Of a stretch of 64,000 bases of DNA, positions 31,732 through 40,453 are shown piece after piece (within the stretch, counting starts at the first letter, position 1; every line of letters starts with the position of its first letter). Where the stretch lies: positions 7,130,001 to 7,194,000 of the forward strand of contig NZ_JBDFMD010000001.1 in NCBI RefSeq assembly GCF_047238105.1, in the 5' to 3' direction. This DNA comes from Paenibacillus_D sp047238105. Lineage in GTDB: Bacteria > Bacillota > Bacilli > Paenibacillales > Paenibacillaceae. The translations under genes were made by a program, and so were the position numbers. Under the pieces are notes generated by a model. It searched no databases. It saw only the letters and a list, made by a program, of their open reading frames with translations, and was not told the DNA's origin.

Positions 31732-33567
31732 ATGATCAGGCATTGGCGCAAGCTTTCGTTTCAAAGCAAGCTGTTGTTGCTGTTCTTCATGTTGGGCGTA
31801 ATCCCGTCGGTCTGCATTGGTACAATTGCCTATCAACGTTCGGTTAGTATGCTGGAAGACCGAGTATTGGCCAACTTCGAGGTGATCGCGGACCAATTGA
31901 ACGAAGCGATCGAGCGGGAAGTCGAGGATGTGGATCAGTTCAGCACGTTTCCGTATTTCACCCCCGAAATCTTCCGCATCTTGAACCAAAGCTATCTTCC
32001 CCGCGAGGAATGGGGCTATCAGGAGATCGATACGCAGCAGCAGTTCGCTAGACTGCTCACGACCTATCCTTCCATTTTTTCCACCATCCAAGGAATCGTA
32101 TTATATAGCAGCACCGGCAACATCTATGGCTATCAGGTAAGCGACCGCTCTTCCATCAACGATAAGGTAGATCCGCGCCAAGAGAACTGGTATGCCGAGA
32201 CGCTTCGTCGGGACGGGGGAATCTCCTTCTCCGGCCTGCGCCGGGAGACGCAGTTCAACAGTCCATCCTTCCTGACGATCACCGCGTCGCGTGTGCTGCT
32301 GGACGAGAATTTCAAGAAAATCGGCGTCATGGCCGTTCACATCACGCCAGACTTCATCCAGAAGCTGGTCCGATCGTTCAAGCTCGATAACATGCTGGTC
32401 ATCGTGGAGGATCAATACGGACAGATCATCTACGCCAATCAGCCGGATGAAGCGGAAGCGATGCACCAGACGATACGTCCCTCGGCGGAAAGCAGTCCGC
32501 AGAGCGGTCAGATCACCAAACAGACGACAGACCACAAGACGGATGGGATAACCGGCGTCTATGTCCGAAGCGATTATTTGGGTTGGACCAGCTACCTGGT
32601 CATGGACCGGGAAGAGCTCTTGCAGGATGTCAATGCGATCCGTGACTTTACGATCCTGCTCATCTTTATCGTCGCTGCTGCGGCAGGCATCGCCTCGTTC
32701 CTGTTGGCCAGAGGGTTATCTCAGCCGATCCGCGCACTTATCGACTCGATGCGAGAGGTCGAGCGAGGCATGTTCAAGATCCCCGAGACAGCGGAGAACT
32801 CCGGCGAGATGGGTCACTTGCAGTACAGCTACAACCGCATGGTACACAGGCTGGACGATCTGGTGCAGTCGATCGAAGAGAAAGAGCGTCAGAAACGGGA
32901 GGCGGAGCTGTATGCGCTGCGCGCCCGCATCACACCGCACTTCCTGTACAACACGATCAATTCGATCCGCATGCTCGCCATGCTGCAGCAGAGCCAACAG
33001 ATCGAGAAGCTGTTGAAAGCACTTAACATGCTGATCCGCGCCAATATCAAGCTCGACCGGGAGCTCGTGCCGCTGGACTCGGAGCTTGAACTGCTGCGCA
33101 ATTATGCCCATTTGATGGAACTGCGATACACCGACCGCTTTGAGGTAACCTGGGATGTCCGTGAAGATACGCTGCAAGCAGCGGTACCGCCGATGATCCT
33201 GCAGCCGATCATGGAGAATGCGATCTTCCACGGATCGCTTCAGAAGGATGGGAAGATTCGGATCCATGTCTCCGCAAGACGAGAGGGGAATGAGCTGCTT
33301 ATCGGCATCAGCGATGACGGTCAGGGCATCCTGCCGGAGATCCTGGACCGCATTAACGGCGTTGCTCCTTCTGGCAAGACCGCTGGAGGGGATACCGATT
33401 ATGCAAACATCGGCATCGCCAATGTACGCGACCGGATTCAACTCCGATTTGGCCATCCCTTCACTTTGCATATCGACAGTCGGGTGAATGTCGGGACAAG
33501 CGCGACCTATCGCCTGCCGTATCTTATGAGCGCTTTGCCATCAATGAACGGGGAGGAAGAGTTGTAA
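31732..33567 (+). CDS. YesM-type sensor histidine kinase
   Basis: A 611-residue membrane sensor: transmembrane helix about 13-33, extracellular Cache-like domain (about 40-295), second helix about 303-325, HAMP (SQPIRALIDSMREVERGMF), short coiled coil, and the His_kinase domain with the phospho-acceptor His403 in ITPHFLYNTINSIRML, followed by the HATPase domain (ILQPIMENAIFHG, ISDDGQGI, IGIANVRDRIQLRFG). The YesM family senses extracellular carbohydrate or transporter state. The stop overlaps the start of the response regulator (TAATG). Confidence 0.94.
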   Translation: MIRHWRKLSFQSKLLLLFFMLGVIPSVCIGTIAYQRSVSMLEDRVLANFEVIADQLNEAIEREVEDVDQFSTFPYFTPEIFRILNQSYLPREEWGYQEIDTQQQFARLLTTYPSIFSTIQGIVLYSSTGNIYGYQVSDRSSINDKVDPRQENWYAETLRRDGGISFSGLRRETQFNSPSFLTITASRVLLDENFKKIGVMAVHITPDFIQKLVRSFKLDNMLVIVEDQYGQIIYANQPDEAEAMHQTIRPSAESSPQSGQITKQTTDHKTDGITGVYVRSDYLGWTSYLVMDREELLQDVNAIRDFTILLIFIVAAAAGIASFLLARGLSQPIRALIDSMREVERGMFKIPETAENSGEMGHLQYSYNRMVHRLDDLVQSIEEKERQKREAELYALRARITPHFLYNTINSIRMLAMLQQSQQIEKLLKALNMLIRANIKLDRELVPLDSELELLRNYAHLMELRYTDRFEVTWDVREDTLQAAVPPMILQPIMENAIFHGSLQKDGKIRIHVSARREGNELLIGISDDGQGILPEILDRINGVAPSGKTAGGDTDYANIGIANVRDRIQLRFGHPFTLHIDSRVNVGTSATYRLPYLMSALPSMNGEEEL

Positions 33568-34742
33568 TGTGGAACTTGCTGGTGGTAGAAGATGAAGCCA
33601 TCGTGCGCATGGGATTGAAGTACATGGTGGACTGGGAGTCGCTCGGTATATGCTGGAAGGCCGAAGCGTCCAATGGTCTGGAAGCGCTGGATGTGATCAG
33701 GCAGGAGGATATCCATATCCTGATGACCGACATTCGCATGCCGGGCATGGACGGTCTGGAACTCGCACGCACGATCAAGTCATTTAACGAGGCGATACAA
33801 GTCATTTTCATCAGCAGCTTCGAGGATTTCCCCTATGTGAAGGAAGCGGTGAAGATCGGCGGCGTCGACTATCTGCATAAGCCGACGATGGAAAAAAACG
33901 AGGTAGAGCAGGCACTCCAAAAAGCAATCTTGCAGCTGACCAAGCGCAAGGAGCATCAACATAAGCCGGACATGGAGGCGCAACTTAAGGAGTCCTTGCT
34001 GCAGCTGCTGACGGACACGAACGCCGAAGCGTTGGACGGGGTGCTGGCCTCCCCTCAGCTGGCCTGGCTTCAAGCGGGCTATCAGCTTGCCGTCCTGCAT
34101 TATGGTGAGGAGCTGGATCTGTCTGATCAGGCAAGCCGGGCCCGTTACCATTCCATCTATACCTTCGTCGAGAATTATATTGCCGAGGATTGGGGAGGCG
34201 TGCTCCTCAACCGGGGCAATGAGCAGCTGATCTGGATTATGCCATCGACCTCTCTCTCTGGAAAAGCGGCCAACCCGGGGGCTTATCTGGAAGAGTTGAA
34301 CCAGCAGCTGAAGACGATGATGAACCTGCCTTTGCATTACGCGTACAGCTCCACAAGAGACGATGGCAGTCTGCTCCGCGATGCCTTCGAGGAGTGCCTC
34401 GCTTCCGGCGAGATCGGCAGTTTGCAGACCGGAGGAGTCGTACGTCTGGCGATGAGATATGTCGAAGAGCATCTTCTGGAGGACGTGTCGCTCTCCAAAG
34501 TAGCCGAAGCTGTGCATGTCAGCACCGGACATCTGAGCCGTGTGTTCTTGAAAGAGACAGGCGAGCATTTCAGCGAGTATGCCACCCGCAAAAAAATAAC
34601 CCATGCCAAGAAACTGCTTCGGGAGACCAATCACAAGGTGTACGATATCGCTTCCGAGCTTGGCTATGCGAACCCGCACTATTTCAGCAAGCTCTTCAAG
34701 GATGAGGTAGGGATGACGCCGCTTGAATTCCGCAACAAATAA
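33567..34742 (+). CDS. YesN-type response regulator with AraC DNA-binding domain
   Basis: A 391-residue response regulator: receiver domain (1-120; VVEDEAIVRMG, phospho-acceptor Asp55 in LMTDIRMPGMDG, IFISSFEDFPYV, conserved Lys in YLHKP), a middle domain of unknown fold, and the AraC double helix-turn-helix at the end (about 295-390; LEDVSLSKVAEAVHVSTGHLSRVFLKETG, VYDIASELGYANPHYFSKLFKDEVGMTPLEFR). It acts with the kinase that precedes it, most likely to activate the importer operon that starts at 34922. Confidence 0.94.
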   Translation: MWNLLVVEDEAIVRMGLKYMVDWESLGICWKAEASNGLEALDVIRQEDIHILMTDIRMPGMDGLELARTIKSFNEAIQVIFISSFEDFPYVKEAVKIGGVDYLHKPTMEKNEVEQALQKAILQLTKRKEHQHKPDMEAQLKESLLQLLTDTNAEALDGVLASPQLAWLQAGYQLAVLHYGEELDLSDQASRARYHSIYTFVENYIAEDWGGVLLNRGNEQLIWIMPSTSLSGKAANPGAYLEELNQQLKTMMNLPLHYAYSSTRDDGSLLRDAFEECLASGEIGSLQTGGVVRLAMRYVEEHLLEDVSLSKVAEAVHVSTGHLSRVFLKETGEHFSEYATRKKITHAKKLLRETNHKVYDIASELGYANPHYFSKLFKDEVGMTPLEFRNK

Positions 34743-34921
34743 GGCCGGAGTAAATAATCATAGGAAATATCAAATCTTATCTAGTTTGAAAAAATCAAAA
34801 CCGTTTTCACTAAAAAATCGTCGCATTCCTCATCCAAAATCACAAGTTTTGATCGTAGAAAACCTGACGTAGTTACAGTACCATGAGGACGTAGACAAAG
34901 AATAATGTCAGGGAGGTTAAC

Positions 34922-36193
34922 ATGATGAAGATGAAAAGAACGCGGATGTCCATGGCTGCATCGCTCATCCTGGCCGTCGTCGTGGCCGGATGCGGCAGCA
35001 ACAATACAGGCGAGAGCAGCGCCGGGGGCGGGGAAAACGCCGGGAGCAATCCGGTCACGCTGAAGCTGACGACTTGGAACCCGATCAGCGAGACCGTATT
35101 GGACCGATTCCATGAACAGTATCCTCACATCACGATCGAGCATGATAAAGTGTATGATCAGTTCCGCGAGATCATACGTACCCGCATGGTATCCAAAGCG
35201 GATATGGATATGACCTGGCTGTTCCCCAATCAGGTGGTGGAATTCTCCAGAGAAGGCATGCTGATGGACATCTCCGGCAGCCCCTGGCTGGACAACTATC
35301 TGGAAGCGGCCGTCAATCTCGGAACCGTGGACGGCAAAACTTACGGCGTACCTTACAACAGTCAGCCGATCCTGATGTTCTACAACAAAACACTCTTTGA
35401 CGAGCTTGGTCTGGAGGTTCCCGGGTCATGGGAAGAACTGATGGCAGTCAGCGAATCGATCAAAGCAAGCGGTGTGGCGCCATTGGTGATCGGCAGCCGC
35501 GACGGTTGGGCAACGCAGTTTATTACAACCGCGCAATTCGGCTTGTACCAGAGCGATAATCCGGACGTATTCACTCAGATGGCGAGCGGTGAGAAAAAGT
35601 GGACCGATCCGGAATTTGCGGGGTATTTTGACGGCATGATGGAGTTGGTGGATAACGGATATCTGCTGGAAAACTCCGTTGGTCTTAGCTATGACCAGGT
35701 GGCGCAAGTGTTCAAGGAAGGCCGTGCAGCGATGTGGCCGATGGGCGAGTGGGGCTATAGCGAGAACTTCGATGACAGCTTCTCTGCATTCGAGCTGGCC
35801 GCGTTCCCGATCCCTGTGAATCGCGGCGATGAACCGCTCGTCACCAACCTTGTCTCGGACAACCTGCTCGTAGGCGTATCCTGGAGCAAGCATCAGGAAG
35901 AGATCAAGCTGTTCATGGAGTTCATCGCTGATCCGGAGATTGCTGAGATCTGGTCGGAAGAAACGAAGCAGGCCGTTACCGTCACGGGGGGAACCTCCGA
36001 GACGTACAGTCCGCTGACGGAGACTTTCCAGCCGCTGATCGATGCCAGCGAAGCGCAGATCTTCCCGAGCATGACGCCTGCCATCGAGCCGGTCATGTTC
36101 CCGATCTTCCAGCAGATCCTGCTGGGCGAGAACGTCGATGCAGCCCATCTGCTGGAACAGATGCAGACTGCGCAAGACAGAGACGTTAAGTAA
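34922..36193 (+). CDS. Sugar ABC transporter substrate-binding lipoprotein
   Basis: A 423-residue family 1 binding protein with lipobox VVAGC (cysteine about 23) and a Gly/Ser-rich linker. VTLKLTTWNPISETVLDRFHEQYPHITIEHDK opens the fold; PILMFYNKTLFDELGLEVPGSWEELM and EGRAAMWPMGEWGYSENF are typical. ATG 34922 or 34925 after GGGAGG. Two hairpins separate it from the permease genes and may raise its relative expression. The neighbours point to amino sugar or fucosylated glycan uptake. Confidence 0.92.
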   Translation: MMKMKRTRMSMAASLILAVVVAGCGSNNTGESSAGGGENAGSNPVTLKLTTWNPISETVLDRFHEQYPHITIEHDKVYDQFREIIRTRMVSKADMDMTWLFPNQVVEFSREGMLMDISGSPWLDNYLEAAVNLGTVDGKTYGVPYNSQPILMFYNKTLFDELGLEVPGSWEELMAVSESIKASGVAPLVIGSRDGWATQFITTAQFGLYQSDNPDVFTQMASGEKKWTDPEFAGYFDGMMELVDNGYLLENSVGLSYDQVAQVFKEGRAAMWPMGEWGYSENFDDSFSAFELAAFPIPVNRGDEPLVTNLVSDNLLVGVSWSKHQEEIKLFMEFIADPEIAEIWSEETKQAVTVTGGTSETYSPLTETFQPLIDASEAQIFPSMTPAIEPVMFPIFQQILLGENVDAAHLLEQMQTAQDRDVK

Positions 36194-36221
36194 GTTCTGA
36201 ATCGAATGCATAGTATACGGG

Positions 36222-36282
36222 GCCCTCGCAAAGTTATCTGTTAACGCTCCGAAGTCCAGACATCACTTTGCGGGGATTTTTA
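36222..36282 (+). terminator. Intercistronic hairpin 1 (terminator-like)
   Basis: CGCAAAGT (36227-36234) pairs with ACTTTGCG (36265-36272) around an inner segment containing GCTCCGAAG; followed by GGGATTTTTAA. Related in sequence to hairpin 2 just downstream. It would let a fraction of transcription pass to the permease genes. Confidence 0.7.
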
Positions 36283-36309
36283 ATCTTATCGCTTATATAT
36301 TTCCGGGGC

Positions 36310-36368
36310 CCCCCGCAAAGTACCTGAGTACGCTTCGAAGCAACTCCCCACTTTGTGGGGTTATTTTA
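36310..36368 (+). terminator. Intercistronic hairpin 2 (terminator-like)
   Basis: CCCCGCAAAGT (36311-36321) pairs with ACTTTGTGGGG (36350-36360), with an inner GCTTCGAAGC palindrome, followed by TTATTTTA. A partial copy of its right half stands at 22448-22484. Confidence 0.72.
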
Positions 36369-36401
36369 TACCCATTTTTGAAATTGGGACGGTGTTTTTC
36401 C

Positions 36402-37283
36402 ATGAAAATCATGAACTTCCGAAATTATCTGCTGTTTATTGCACCCGCCCTGGCGCTCTACCTCGTGTTTTTTGCAGGCCCGATCTTCAGTGGACTATAT
36501 TACGGCTTTACCGACTGGAACGGCTTCTCGTTCAATGCCAATTGGGTCGGGCTGGACAACTTCAAAAATGCCTTTAGCGATCCGCTGCTGACGACAGCGT
36601 TACGAAATATGGCGATCTTGTCGATCGTGGTCATTGTACTGCAGCATACCTTCGCCATCCTGCTCGCCGTCCTGCTGGACCAGAAGCTGAAGGGCATCGT
36701 CTGGATCCGGGCCATCATCTTCTTCCCGGTCATCCTGAACACGGTCGTAATCGGCTATGTGTGGAGCTACATGTATGCGCCTATGGTCGGCTTCTTCCCG
36801 AAGATGTTCGAAGCGCTGGGCCTGCACAGCCTGGCTGCACTCGACTGGCTAGGGGATCCGAGCCTGGCAATCTATGCGATCGCTATCGTCATGGTGTGGC
36901 AGTATACTGGCTACTCGATGATGATCTATCTGGCAGGACTGCAGTCCGTGCCTTCCGATATCTATGAGGCTGCCGACATCGACGGTGCCGGAGCTTGGAA
37001 GAAATTCTGGAACGTGACGATCCCGCTCCTGATCCCATCCATTATCGTCAATACCGTATTATCGGTGATCGGCTGTATGAAGATGTTCGAGCATGTGTTC
37101 ATCATGACGCAGGGCGGTCCGATGAACTCCACGCAGACGTTCGGCACGCTGATCTACCAATTCGCGTTCAGAACATCCCAGATGGGCTACGGCACCGCCA
37201 TTGCCATGATCTTGTCTGTCTTGATCATTGTCGTAACGCTCATCCAGATCCGACTGCTCAGCCGATTGGGGGTCCAGCAATGA
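36402..37283 (+). CDS. Sugar ABC transporter permease (MalF/UgpA type)
   Basis: About 293 residues, six transmembrane segments, first loop FAGPIFSGLYYGFTDWNGFSF, EAA motif YEAADIDGAGAWKKFWNVTIPLLIP. ATG 36402 is preferred because the family N-terminus (NYLLFIAPALALYLVFF) follows directly; the frame is open to a TTG at 36378. The ribosome binding site is weak (GGGACGG), in keeping with lower expression than the binding protein. The stop overlaps the next ATG (ATGA). Confidence 0.9.
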   Translation: MKIMNFRNYLLFIAPALALYLVFFAGPIFSGLYYGFTDWNGFSFNANWVGLDNFKNAFSDPLLTTALRNMAILSIVVIVLQHTFAILLAVLLDQKLKGIVWIRAIIFFPVILNTVVIGYVWSYMYAPMVGFFPKMFEALGLHSLAALDWLGDPSLAIYAIAIVMVWQYTGYSMMIYLAGLQSVPSDIYEAADIDGAGAWKKFWNVTIPLLIPSIIVNTVLSVIGCMKMFEHVFIMTQGGPMNSTQTFGTLIYQFAFRTSQMGYGTAIAMILSVLIIVVTLIQIRLLSRLGVQQ

Positions 37284-38101
37284 GTATGACCGCAACTCAG
37301 AAGAGTTTAACCTATGTTGTACTGTTCGTTGCCGTACTCTGTGTGCTGTTGCCGATGGCGGTCATGGTCAGCGTGTCGCTGCAGACGCCGTCGACGGTCA
37401 ATCCGCTTGGACTGCCGCAGGACCCGCAGTGGTCCAACTATAGCGAAGCGTTCAGAACCGGCAATCTGTTGCCTTACTTCCTCAACAGCTTGATCGTACT
37501 CGTCATGACGACAAGCGTCGCGATCTTCGTCGCCGTGCTGGCAGCTTACGGGCTTCACCACGGTCAACGCTACAAGTCTGGAGCAGTGTCTACCTTCTTC
37601 CTGATGGGTCTGATCCTGCCTGTGTTTTCCGGAACGATCCCGGTCTTCCTCCTCATGAGGGAGATGGGGCTGCTTAACACACACATGGGTCTGTCGCTAG
37701 TCCAGATCGCTTCCGGACTCGCGCTGCCGATCTTTTTGTATGTCAACTTCTTGAAGACCGTACCGAGCGAGATCGAGGAGGCGGCTTGGGTGGACGGATG
37801 CGGACCGTGGCGTATCTTCCTGAAGATCGTATTCCCGCTGACACTGCCGATCACGGCAACCTGTATTATCGTCGTCGCTATCGCGTCCTGGAATGACTTC
37901 TTCAATCCGCTTGTGTTCCTGTCATCGCCGGACATGCGTACGTTGCCAGTTGGACTGATGGCCTTCAAGAGCCAGTACAATACGAACTGGCCGCAGATGT
38001 TCGCCGGCGCATCGCTGGTGGCGCTGCCGATTATCATCCTGTATACGTTTGTGCAAAGATTCATCATCAAAGGACTCGTTGGCGGCGCCGTCAAGGGGTA
38101 A
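37280..38101 (+). CDS. Sugar ABC transporter permease (MalG/UgpE type)
   Basis: 273 residues, six transmembrane segments, EAA motif IEEAAWVDGCGPWRIFLKIVFPLTLPI, ending GAVKG. ATG 37280 overlaps the stop of the first permease. The long open frame starting at 36995 in this phase is an out-of-frame shadow of the upstream permease and is not used. Followed after 20 bases by nanE. Confidence 0.93.
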   Translation: MSMTATQKSLTYVVLFVAVLCVLLPMAVMVSVSLQTPSTVNPLGLPQDPQWSNYSEAFRTGNLLPYFLNSLIVLVMTTSVAIFVAVLAAYGLHHGQRYKSGAVSTFFLMGLILPVFSGTIPVFLLMREMGLLNTHMGLSLVQIASGLALPIFLYVNFLKTVPSEIEEAAWVDGCGPWRIFLKIVFPLTLPITATCIIVVAIASWNDFFNPLVFLSSPDMRTLPVGLMAFKSQYNTNWPQMFAGASLVALPIIILYTFVQRFIIKGLVGGAVKG

Positions 38102-38121
38102 CGAAGAGAGGGGAATGCCCA

Positions 38122-38823
38122 ATGTCCAAGCAACTGATCCCAGCCGGCGGGCTGGTGGTGTCATGCCAGGCGCTGGAGGATGAACCGCTGCACGGAAGCA
38201 GCCATATGGCCGCTATGGCCCGCGCGGCCAAGCAAGCGGGGGCTGTCGGCATCCGGGCCAACAGCCTGGCAGACATCCGGGCGATCAAAGCAGCGGTAGA
38301 ACTGCCGGTCATCGGCTTGCTCAAACGGCAGGTGGAAGGGTACGATGTATTCATCACGCCGACTGTAGAGGATGCGGAAGCCGCAGCCGCGGCAGGAGCC
38401 GATATCGTCGCCATCGATGCGACGAGCCGGCCGCGCCCTGATGGCAAGACGCTGGAAGAGACGCTCGCACTGCTGGGGCGCCGGGGCATCGCGGTCATGG
38501 CCGATGTCTCGACCTATGAAGAAGGGCTACAGGCTGCAGGGTGGGGAGCCGAGTATGTGTCCACTACCCTTTGCGGGTACACGGCAGCTACGGCGGCGAC
38601 CGTGCTCCCGAATCTCGATCTCGTGCGAAGGCTCGCAGAGCAACTGGACGTGCAGGTTGTTGCCGAAGGCGGCATCTACGATCCTGCCCAGGCAGCGACA
38701 GCCCTGCAGCTTGGAGCGGATTTCGTCGTCGTCGGCTCGGCCATAACGAGACCGCAGTGGATCGCTTCGCGTTATGTTGCCGCGATGCAGCAGGTCGCCG
38801 AAGGGCGGCAGTCCGAGACATGA
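38122..38823 (+). CDS. nanE: N-acetylmannosamine-6-phosphate 2-epimerase
   Basis: A 233-residue TIM-barrel protein of the NanE family: GGLVVSCQALEDEPLHGS, IGLLKRQ and YDVFITPTVEDAEAAAAAGADIVAIDAT, GRRGIAVMADVSTYEEG, STTLCGYT, VVAEGGIYDPAQAATALQLGADFVVVGSAITRPQ. It converts ManNAc-6-P to GlcNAc-6-P, a step of sialic acid and ManNAc catabolism. ATG after AGAGAGGGG. Its stop overlaps the ROK kinase start. No nanA lyase or nagA/nagB is present in the window. Confidence 0.95.
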   Translation: MSKQLIPAGGLVVSCQALEDEPLHGSSHMAAMARAAKQAGAVGIRANSLADIRAIKAAVELPVIGLLKRQVEGYDVFITPTVEDAEAAAAAGADIVAIDATSRPRPDGKTLEETLALLGRRGIAVMADVSTYEEGLQAAGWGAEYVSTTLCGYTAATAATVLPNLDLVRRLAEQLDVQVVAEGGIYDPAQAATALQLGADFVVVGSAITRPQWIASRYVAAMQQVAEGRQSET

Positions 38824-39719
38824 GCGAGCGTTGGATCGGAATCGATGTAGGCGGGACAGGCATCAAAGGCGCGTTGGTCGACGCAGCAGGCACGATTCAC
38901 GAGACATGTGCGCTGCCGACACCGGTAGCCCTGCAAGCGGAAGGGATCGAGCACTCGATCCTCGGGGCGATCCGTGAGCTGCTTGCCTCCGGCGCCGCCG
39001 TGGCAGGCATCGGCGTCGGCACGGCAGGCCGGATCGACTCGCGTGAAGGCACCGTCGTCTATGCCACCGACAATCTGCCGGGCTGGAGCGGCCGGACGCT
39101 GCGCGCGAACCTGATGCGCGAGCTCGGGATGCCCGTCGTCGTGCACAATGATGCCAATGCCGCCGCAATAGGCGAAGGCTGGCTCGGCGGAGCGAGCGGT
39201 GCCCGTCATTATGCGATGATCACGCTCGGTACCGGAGTCGGGGGCGCCATCGTCCATAACGACCGGCTCATCACAGGACATCACTGGGCCGCCGGTGAGT
39301 TCGGCCACTCGATCCTGTATCCGGACGGGTTGGCCTGCAATTGCGGTCAGCGCGGCTGCCTGGAGCAATACGTCTCAGGCACGGCACTGGACCGGGCCGC
39401 GCGAGAGATAGAGCCTGGCTGGGATGCACAGCAGCTGATGGAGAGTTACCGGATCGGCGATGAACGGGCGAAGCAGGCGGTCGGCAGCTTCCTGCGCGAT
39501 TTGAGCGTAGCGCTGCATTCGGTCCAGGCGATGTTCGATCCGGAGCGGCTCGTGATCGGCGGCGGCGTAGCCGAATCGCATCCGCTATGGTGGGACAGCC
39601 TGCTCCGCCGGCTGGCGGCCATCTCGTCCCAGCCGATCCGCATCGAGCCGGCGAGACTCGGCAATCGGGCCGGGCAGCTTGGCGCTGCCAGAGCGGCGAT
39701 GTTGAAAGGGGAAATGTAA
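38820..39719 (+). CDS. ROK-family sugar kinase, probably N-acetylmannosamine kinase
   Basis: 299 residues: IGIDVGGTGIKGALVD (phosphate-binding), VVVHNDANAAAIGEGWLGGA, TLGTGVGGAIV, the ROK signature ending GEFGHSILYPDG and the zinc motif CNCGQRGCLEQY. Coupling to nanE (ATGA overlap) suggests it phosphorylates ManNAc (NanK role); glucokinase activity cannot be ruled out by sequence. The start is ATG 38820; the frame is open further upstream inside nanE but that part is not used. Confidence 0.9.
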   Translation: MSERWIGIDVGGTGIKGALVDAAGTIHETCALPTPVALQAEGIEHSILGAIRELLASGAAVAGIGVGTAGRIDSREGTVVYATDNLPGWSGRTLRANLMRELGMPVVVHNDANAAAIGEGWLGGASGARHYAMITLGTGVGGAIVHNDRLITGHHWAAGEFGHSILYPDGLACNCGQRGCLEQYVSGTALDRAAREIEPGWDAQQLMESYRIGDERAKQAVGSFLRDLSVALHSVQAMFDPERLVIGGGVAESHPLWWDSLLRRLAAISSQPIRIEPARLGNRAGQLGAARAAMLKGEM

Positions 39720-39721
39720 CC

Positions 39722-40411
39722 ATGCTGTTAGAGGTCATAGCCACAACATATGAAGATGCCGTCATCGCCGAACGAAATGGAGCCGACCGCATAGAACTGA
39801 TCACTGCCTTCACCGAAGGCGGACTAACGCCATCGATCGGCACGGTTGCTGCGGTGCTGGAGGAGGTCCGTATTCCTGTTCGGGTGATGGTCCGTCCGCA
39901 TGCCCGGGGATTCATGTACTCCGCCGACGATATCCGCATCGTGCGCAGCGATATTGAGCAGATCCGCAGCGTCGGCGGGCGCGAGATCGTGCTCGGCCTG
40001 CTCCGCAGCGACCGGACGATTGACCTGAAGGGGCTGGAAGAGCTGCTGGCTGCAGCCAAAGGGATGAAGGCGACCTTTCACCGTGCGTTTGACGAGGTGC
40101 GTGACCAACATGAAGCGTTGTCCTTACTCATGCAGTATCCTCAGATCACAGATATCCTGACCTCTGGCGGCCAATCGACAGCTCCTGAAGGAGCCGCACG
40201 GCTGCGCAGCCTGCATGCCGCCGCCTCGGCGACCGGCTCGATCGGCATCCTCGCCGGGAGCGGCTTGTCTGCCGCCAACATCGCGGATTTTATGCAGCAG
40301 ACCGGGATCAGGCGCCTCCATGTCGGCACCTCGGTACGGCGGGCAGGAAGCCCGCTGACAGAGATCGAACCGGAACGATTGCAGGCCATCCGTGCCATCA
40401 TGAAACCGTGA
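39722..40411 (+). CDS. cutC: CutC-family protein
   Basis: 229 residues of the CutC TIM-barrel family: MLLEVIATTYEDAVIAERNGADRIEL, VRVMVRPHARGFMYS, FHRAFDEV and ILTSGGQSTAPEG are typical. The old name refers to copper homeostasis, but the family often sits in glycan-degradation loci in Bacillota and Bacteroidota, which fits here. It starts two bases after the ROK stop, within the same operon. True enzymatic role unknown. Confidence 0.92.
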   Translation: MLLEVIATTYEDAVIAERNGADRIELITAFTEGGLTPSIGTVAAVLEEVRIPVRVMVRPHARGFMYSADDIRIVRSDIEQIRSVGGREIVLGLLRSDRTIDLKGLEELLAAAKGMKATFHRAFDEVRDQHEALSLLMQYPQITDILTSGGQSTAPEGAARLRSLHAAASATGSIGILAGSGLSAANIADFMQQTGIRRLHVGTSVRRAGSPLTEIEPERLQAIRAIMKP

Positions 40412-40453
40412 CGGAAGAGCTGGAGTATACATTTTTCGAATAGAGGTGCATCC

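Noticed and set aside
36995..37279. Long upstream extension of the second permease frame
   Set aside because: It overlaps the first permease out of frame; the permease proper starts at ATG 37280 with ATGA coupling.
38541..38819. Upstream extension of the ROK kinase frame
   Set aside because: It lies inside nanE out of frame; ROK family homology begins at ATG 38820.
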